64,000 nucleotides of DNA from positions 62,617,546 through 62,681,545 of the forward strand of contig CM071600.1 of NCBI GenBank assembly GCA_036435485.1, written 5' to 3'. This DNA comes from Saposhnikovia divaricata. Taxonomy: Eukaryota; Streptophyta; Magnoliopsida; Apiales; Apiaceae. Position numbers and translations under genes: made by a program. This document shows, piece after piece, positions 59,119 to 64,000 of the stretch. The notes under the pieces were generated by a model. It was given only the letters and a program-made list of their open reading frames with translations. It had not been told where the DNA came from and ran no database searches. Each line of letters starts with the position of its first letter. Position 1 is the first letter of the stretch.

Positions 59119-59206
59119 CAGGTATCCAGAAACATTTCCAAATCAGAAATCTAATAATATTTCTACTATTTGCATGTAGTACAAGACAATAATTTAAAAG
59201 TTTTAC

Positions 59207-61180
59207 CTTAAATAAATGAGAACCAGTATGAACGTCCACAGCACTAAAAGGATCATCAAATAGATAGATATCCACGTCTTGGTAGAGAGCGCGGGCAATT
59301 TGAATTCTTTGCTTCTGTCCGCCACTTAAGTTAATACCTCTCTCACCAATAATAGTTTGATCACCAAATGAAAGGATCTCCAAGTCTTTCTTAAGACAAC
59401 ATGCTTCAAGTACTTGATCGTATCTTTGTCGGTCCATATCTTTCCCAAACAGTATGTTGTCTAAAACTGTACCACTCTGTATCCACGGTGATTGAGAAAC
59501 ATAAGCCTTTGTCCCACACAGCTTAACTTTCCCTGAGATCCTTGGCATTTCACCAAGAATGCAAGAAAGTAAGCTTGACTTTCCTGAACCAACTCTACCA
59601 CATATGCCAACCTTCATACCATGAGACACTTTAAAATTTATGTCTTTTAATGCAGCTGTAGTAGTAGATGAAGAAATACTATCCCAATTGAAGTTCCCAT
59701 CAACAATCTCCACTGCTATATCAGAACTACCAAATGGCAGCTTCTCTATACCATCATCTTGGAGCTCATTGAGGGAAAGAAAATAAGTGATTCTCCCTAG
59801 GGAAACCTTGGCTTGGACTAGCAAGGATAATGTATCTGGAAGGAGGAAGATTGGGTCTTGAAGAACCCGGAAAGTGGCAAGGGCTGATAGAATTTGCCCA
59901 GTTCCAAGAGGGATTCCCATATATATACAAGAACCGAAAGTGAGGAAAGCCACTAAAGTCGGCCCTATCCCATAAAAAAATTCTATTAATACTGAACTAT
60001 ATAGATATTTCTTCAACCATTGCATTTCCACTTTTCTAAGGTGAAGAATCTTAGACAAAAACTTCATCTCCCATCCTTGAAATCTAAGAACTCTCATATT
60101 CCTTAAAGTCTCAATTGTCACCTTCATTCTGTTATCCTTCGATTCCATTAGTTTCTTTTGAAACTTTGCCTGCCATGTCATACATAGAGAGTTTGCTACC
60201 ATAAAAATCAATGTCACCAAGAAAGCACCAACAGAGGCAAGAAGTCCTAACTTCTTGTATAAAATTACCAACGCTAAACCGATTTGGAAAAAGATTAACC
60301 ATGTATCATGCAAGTACACAATGAAACCTTGTATTGTCTCGGCATCAGCAGCCACAACATTAAGAAGTTCTCCCCCAGTGCCACCAGGCCCATCACTACC
60401 ATGATCACCTTGCAACTGCGATGTACATGAGGGAAGGCTCAAACTCTTATTGTAGAGCATTGCAGTTGTGACTCCTCGAAGCCTAATTCCAATTTGCTGC
60501 ATCTTAAAGATCCAATGTCTCCGTATGAAAACCTCAAGAAAAGTGGCGACACAAAAGGTGAAAGCAAGAATATAGCCTTGATATTTAAATACCTTCCTAC
60601 CATTAAGGCACTGAACAAAGCTATCAATAAAATAAGGAGAAACATAACGAGCTAGTGTGTAAATTATCGCCAGAAAAGCTGTCCAAATAATTTCCTTCCA
60701 AGCCGACAAGAAATATGCCTTAGCAAGCCCAAGCTGAGTAATAACAACTCTATTACTACTAGTTTCCACATTATCATAATTATTAACTCGAGACGATGAC
60801 TCAAAAACCCTAGCTTGGAACAATGGTAATGCAGTAAAAACAGTATTGGAAGGGCCTAGTTGAGGGATGTCATCAAGATCTAATGTTGTTTTCTCAACTC
60901 CTAATGCAAGTAAAGGAGTTAACCAAGAGAAAAACAGAGTATCGAAAAGACTGGCATTTTCGTAAGGAGTGACACTATCACAACCTCTGGCACTACTTCT
61001 ATTACCATGATTCAAAAGTGGTTCTTCAAGATTTCGGACATGTTTCGCATCATTTAAGGATCCTACACAGCATAAACAAGAAACAGCGCCAGTGAACATA
61101 TTAAAAGTAGTGTTATTATCAGGTAGAATTAAATAATTAAGGCACGCTTTCAAGATGAATAGAGAGGTACCCTTTGCCAT
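59207..61180 (-). CDS. ABCC exon 1: TMD1 and most of NBD1
   Basis: 658 codons from ATG 61180 to the donor AAG|GTAAAA. LEEPLLNHG (51-59) and TPYENASLFDTLFFSWLTPL (71-90) mark the linker between TMD0 and TMD1 that in relatives lies near residue 270-300, so about 200 N-terminal residues are lacking. Membrane helices of TMD1 lie at about 160-450. NBD1 has Walker A GRVGSGKSS (528-536), signature LSGGQ (618-622) and Walker B IYLFDD (638-643). An in-frame TGA lies 12 bases upstream of the ATG, so the frame does not extend further. Confidence 0.85.
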
Positions 61181-61225
61181 TACAATGATTCAAAAGACGG
61201 GTTCGTCTCAGCCCTGGTTCTGTTC

Positions 61226-61691
61226 AAGAAAATGCCCAAAATGGCACAAAAATGGGGTTGGCTGTCCAAAATAGCACTTCTGGAGAAGGGTGTCCGTGCC
61301 TGGCACACACATCACGCATCTACCACCGTATGTTCAACATGCGTTACTCGTGTTATTTGGGCAGAACCAGCTGAAAAAATAATAAAACACGCAAGACACA
61401 CATGCGTTTAGGGGTAACGCAAATGCGTGATGCGTTACCCCCATAACGCATCACGCACATGCGTTTAGGGTCACGCACATGCGTTACCCCTAAACGCAAG
61501 TGTTTGATGCGTTTTATTGGTTTTCTCAGCTGGGGAATAAGAAATTAACACGAGTAACGCATGTAGCAAAAGCGTTACCCCCTAACGCAACTCCTACATG
61601 CGTTATGTAAGTGCCAGGCGCGGGCACACTCTCCAGAAAGTGCTATTTTGGGCATTTTTCTCAAAAAAAGTGCCATTTTGGCACTTCACCC
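61226..61691. mobile_element. Mutator-like MITE, 466 bp
   Basis: 9-bp target duplication GTTCTGTTC (61217-61225 and 61692-61700), the length expected for Mutator-like elements. The arms are imperfect inverted repeats about 90 bases long containing AAAATGGCAC and ATAGCACTT…CTGGAGA. The centre is packed with ACGCATGCGT-like palindromes. It ends 46 bases upstream of the ABCC ATG. Confidence 0.85.
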
Positions 61692-61700
61692 GTTCTGTTC

Positions 61701-62046
61701 TCACGAATTTTTAAAATTTAAATACTATTTTAATAAATATTTATTTCATATATATTACTTAATATAATATTGGCATAATATATATTATTAAATAATAATC
61801 GTTTAATTATATAATAAATTATTCGAATTATGACTATATTTTGTCACAATAATATAAATATACATGGAAGTATCGTATATATTTATATTCAAATTTTTGT
61901 TGATATTAACATATTCAAATTATGATTCCATAATAATCCATAATATAGAATTTAATATTAATTTGTAATTGTGTGAAATTTTTATTGTTTATTATATAGT
62001 TTTAGTTTGTTTCACTTTCTTGATTTATAATAACTAAAAGAGTATG
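61701..62046. other. AT-rich intergenic sequence
   Basis: No gene or repeat recognised. Very AT-rich. Confidence 0.5.
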
Positions 62047-62452
62047 TACTTAAGTATTAATTGGAGTTTAATTAAAAGAGTTTGTTATTAAGTTAAATAT
62101 GTAATTTATTTTTTGTAAATAAAATTTTATATATATTTACTTTATTTTTTCATTTTTGGAAGGTGTTAACAAACTTTTTGGGAAAGTGTTAACCAACCGC
62201 CTTACCAACCAATTATACATTGTTTCGCTTATAATCGTATAGTATAGATACTTAAGTATTAATTGGAGTTTAAATAAAAGAGTTTGTTATTAAGTTAAAT
62301 ATGTGGTTTATTTTTTGTAAAATAAAATTTTATATGTACTTTAATTTATTTTTTCAGTTTTGGAATGTGTTAACAAACTTTTTGGGAAGGTGTTAACCAA
62401 CCAACCAACCAACCCATTATACCCTATTTCGCTTATAATAGTATAGTATAGA
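62047..62452 (-). repeat. 202-bp tandem repeat with Helitron-like termini
   Basis: Two units offset by 202 bp (about 62047-62248 and 62249-62452). Each ends, on the minus strand, with TCTATACTATA-C/CTATTATAAGCGAAA, preceded by A, which is how many plant Helitrons begin. No hairpin plus CTRR 3' end was identified, so only the terminus is suggested. The CCAA repeats between units differ in number. Confidence 0.6.
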
Positions 62453-63017
62453 TGCACATGCAATTAGTATGATATTTGTATGTTTGAGTATATATTTTTA
62501 GTAATTTTGGAAAGAAGAATATTAGCATCTATTATTTCAGAAATATTGGAATGTAAATGTGTAAAGCATAATGTAATGTAATATGTAATAGTGGACATAT
62601 ATAACTCAACTAGGATAAAAGATAAATAATATTAACTCTATACAGGGATCGTGAAATTTGAAGAACAAGCATCAACAAGGATCAAGTCGCTGAAAGAAGT
62701 TCATCAACATGATCAAGCCTCAGTGGCAGAATAAGATGTACAGATGATTCAGTTGAAGGGCCAAAAGATTCCATGTATTTATATTATTTGAAGATACTGT
62801 TGCAGGCTAATCAATTGGAATATAACGAATGTGTGAAGATCAAGATCAGTGCTAGTCACTTGTGAACCAGACCAGTGCACTAAGTGTCAGCACATACGAG
62901 AAGGATCAACACATTAATTCACAGAAAGAATTGCCAAATCCTATTGACGATCAAGGATAGACATAATATCTCAAGGTATTGTCAAAAGTTAATTTAATAT
63001 GAAAATTAAATAAGTAA
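62453..63017 (+). other. Intergenic sequence and undefined start of a Copia LTR
   Basis: The 5' boundary of the following LTR could not be fixed: it ends CCTAACA, but no matching TGTTAGG start was found. From about 62650 the sequence looks LTR-like (CATCAACA/GATCAAG-rich). Confidence 0.35.
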
Positions 63018-63617
63018 AACTATGCGCGGTTACTATGCAAGGTTACTATGCACGGTACTATGCAGGTACTGTGCAAATAGTGATACTGTGCAAATAGTGG
63101 TTACTGTGCAAATAGTGGTTACTATGCAGGTGGGGTCCACGTCCAAAATCAATTCAGCAGACACGATTTTGGGGTTGTTGGAATAGTGGTTATTATGCAG
63201 GTGGGGCCCACTGGAATAGTACAACATAGTGACTTTCTATAGCCTATAAATAGGCCTGTTGTATTTCATTTCAAAACACACCCAACACACAACTTTCTCT
63301 TCTCTCTCTTATATCTTCTCTTTGTAAGCTGCTAGACAGTCCATCTAGTAGGGAAGCCGGCTTAGCCCGTTTTCAGGAAGTGTCGGGTAGAAGGTCCTTG
63401 TGCCTAAACTATCCTTATGAGTGTTCTGGTTTTTGAAGCTAATCCATTGGATTAGAAGTTGTAACACCCCTCGGTTTTTTATCAATTCAAAGATATTTTT
63501 CCGAATTGATTGGGTTATTTCGATTCAGTTGTTGACCTTATTTTTTACATCTCAAAAATCGAAATATTTTGAAAAAACGTATTCAAACCCCCCTTCTACG
63601 TTATTCTGGACCTAACA
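63018..63617 (+). mobile_element. 5' LTR (downstream part) of a plus-strand Copia element
   Basis: Contains repeats of GGTTACTATGCA / CTGTGCAAATAGTG (63018-63215), a palindromic TATA box CCTATAAATAGG (63243-63254), a CT-rich leader, and the end ACCTAACA at 63617, followed by the primer site. Confidence 0.75.
63243..63254 (+). promoter_or_regulatory. TATA box of the Copia LTR
   Basis: CCTATAAATAGG, itself a near-palindrome, about 35 bases before a C/A-rich stretch (ACACACCCAACACACAAC) likely to hold the transcription start. Confidence 0.65.
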
Positions 63618-63618
63618 C

Positions 63619-63632
63619 TTGGTATCAAATCA
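63619..63632 (+). other. Primer binding site of the Copia element
   Basis: TTGGTATCAAATCA directly after the LTR, an initiator-tRNA-Met type site with the same TTGGTATCAAA start as in the SIRE-like element. Confidence 0.65.
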
Positions 63633-63677
63633 AGTTGATCGCCATACAGATCAGATCCGCGTTCGTCATCTAGAATC

Positions 63678-64000
63678 ATGAGTACTCAAAAAGTTAGCAG
63701 TATTAAGGTTCCTTCATTTAAGCGTGATAATTACAGCATGTGGAAAATGAGATGTTACTGTTCATACAAGCGTCAAATCCTAGATACATGGAGACGTTGA
63801 CTGAGGGTTGGTCTAAACCAATGAAAGCTGCTCCTGAAACTACTGAAGATGGTGAAAGTAGTGCAGCTGTTGGAGGAATGATTCCAAATCGTCCATCGGA
63901 GTATACCCCTGCGGAAACTGAAAAGGATGGACTGGATACCAATCTCAGACTAATCATAGTTGACTCCATGGATGATGAAATGAATCATCAAATTATGAAC
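63678..64000 (+). pseudogene. Start of Copia gag, frameshifted, cut by the window end
   Basis: ATG at 63678 opens MSTQKVSSIKVPSFKRDNYSMWKM, the usual N-terminus of Copia Gag. At about 63750 the frame changes: the original frame stops after about 40 codons, while the frame one base off continues in typical Gag style (NPRYMETLTEGWSKP…DDEMNHQIMN) to the window end. A one-base deletion is the simplest explanation. The rest of the element is outside the window. Confidence 0.7.

Larger units (their letters stand above)
55613..61180 (-). pseudogene. ABC transporter, subfamily C (MRP/ABCC3-like), damaged
   Basis: Exons on the minus strand: 61180-59207, 59118-59032, 58929-58338, 57966-57802, about 56840-56323, 56239-56176, 56063-55824, 55698-55613. 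Intact relatives are full-size membrane pumps for conjugates and anions with TMD0-TMD1-NBD1-TMD2-NBD2. Both nucleotide-binding domains are recognisable. Lesions: most of TMD0 is absent; the acceptor before exon 2 reads CTG instead of an AG; exon 3 has a frameshift with stop near 58698, where the family has about 17 more bases; and the exon for roughly 115 residues of TMD2 (after WYQ) is missing between 57801 and 56841. Other splice sites are canonical. I infer a pseudogene; assembly errors would be the alternative. Confidence 0.8.

Noticed and set aside
63718..63969. 83-codon minus-strand frame
   Set aside because: Antisense shadow of the frameshifted Copia gag on the plus strand.

Overview
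The window looks like repeat-rich nuclear DNA of a flowering plant, probably a eudicot. It is AT-rich and has GT-AG introns, plant-type Copia, Gypsy, CACTA, hAT, Mutator and PIF/Harbinger elements, a tRNA-derived SINE, and an ABCC-type transporter gene of plant exon layout. The species cannot be named from the sequence. By my boundaries roughly four fifths of the 64 kb is transposon-derived, and only two host loci are recognisable. Both look broken.

Layout. 1-2335: 3' end of a LINE with poly(A). 2336-2598: long hairpin MITE. 2866-3311: 223-bp tandem duplication. 3557-8721: 5.2-kb CACTA element with TTG target duplications, no transposase, and a captured host fragment resembling the IDM1/PHD-finger family. 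9004-9193: SINE with a 12-bp target duplication. 11349-16750: two convergent Athila/Tat-type Gypsy remnants. 16752-23204: decayed chromovirus (Tekay/Del-like) whose 3' LTR carries arrays of hairpins. 23210-28507: a young, non-coding LTR element of the same Athila/Tat-like family, inserted into that LTR with CTCTC duplications. 28624-36952: nearly intact SIRE-like Copia element, followed in tandem by a truncated second copy to 38604. 38605-41829: minus-strand chromovirus LTR. 41871-42376: coding part of a small secreted-protein gene. Its start codon was hit by a hAT element (42377-42887), and its leader is split from its TATA box (about 52100) by a 9.2-kb Copia element (42915-52071). That Copia element has an open 1320-codon gag-pol and nearly identical LTRs. 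52879-53392: second hAT element. 55613-61180: minus-strand ABCC transporter gene with several lesions. 61226-61691: Mutator-like MITE just upstream of the ABCC reading frame. 62047-62452: tandem repeat with Helitron-like ends. From before 63018 to the window end: 5' LTR and start of gag of another Copia element on the plus strand.

The most unusual signal is structural. Two chromovirus LTRs and one Copia leader each carry tandem hairpins. Within an array, one part of the hairpin (loop or inner core) is constant while the stem arms differ but stay complementary. A related palindrome, GCGCA...TGCGC, recurs in otherwise unrelated elements. All calls are by eye; no alignment, folding or database search was run.
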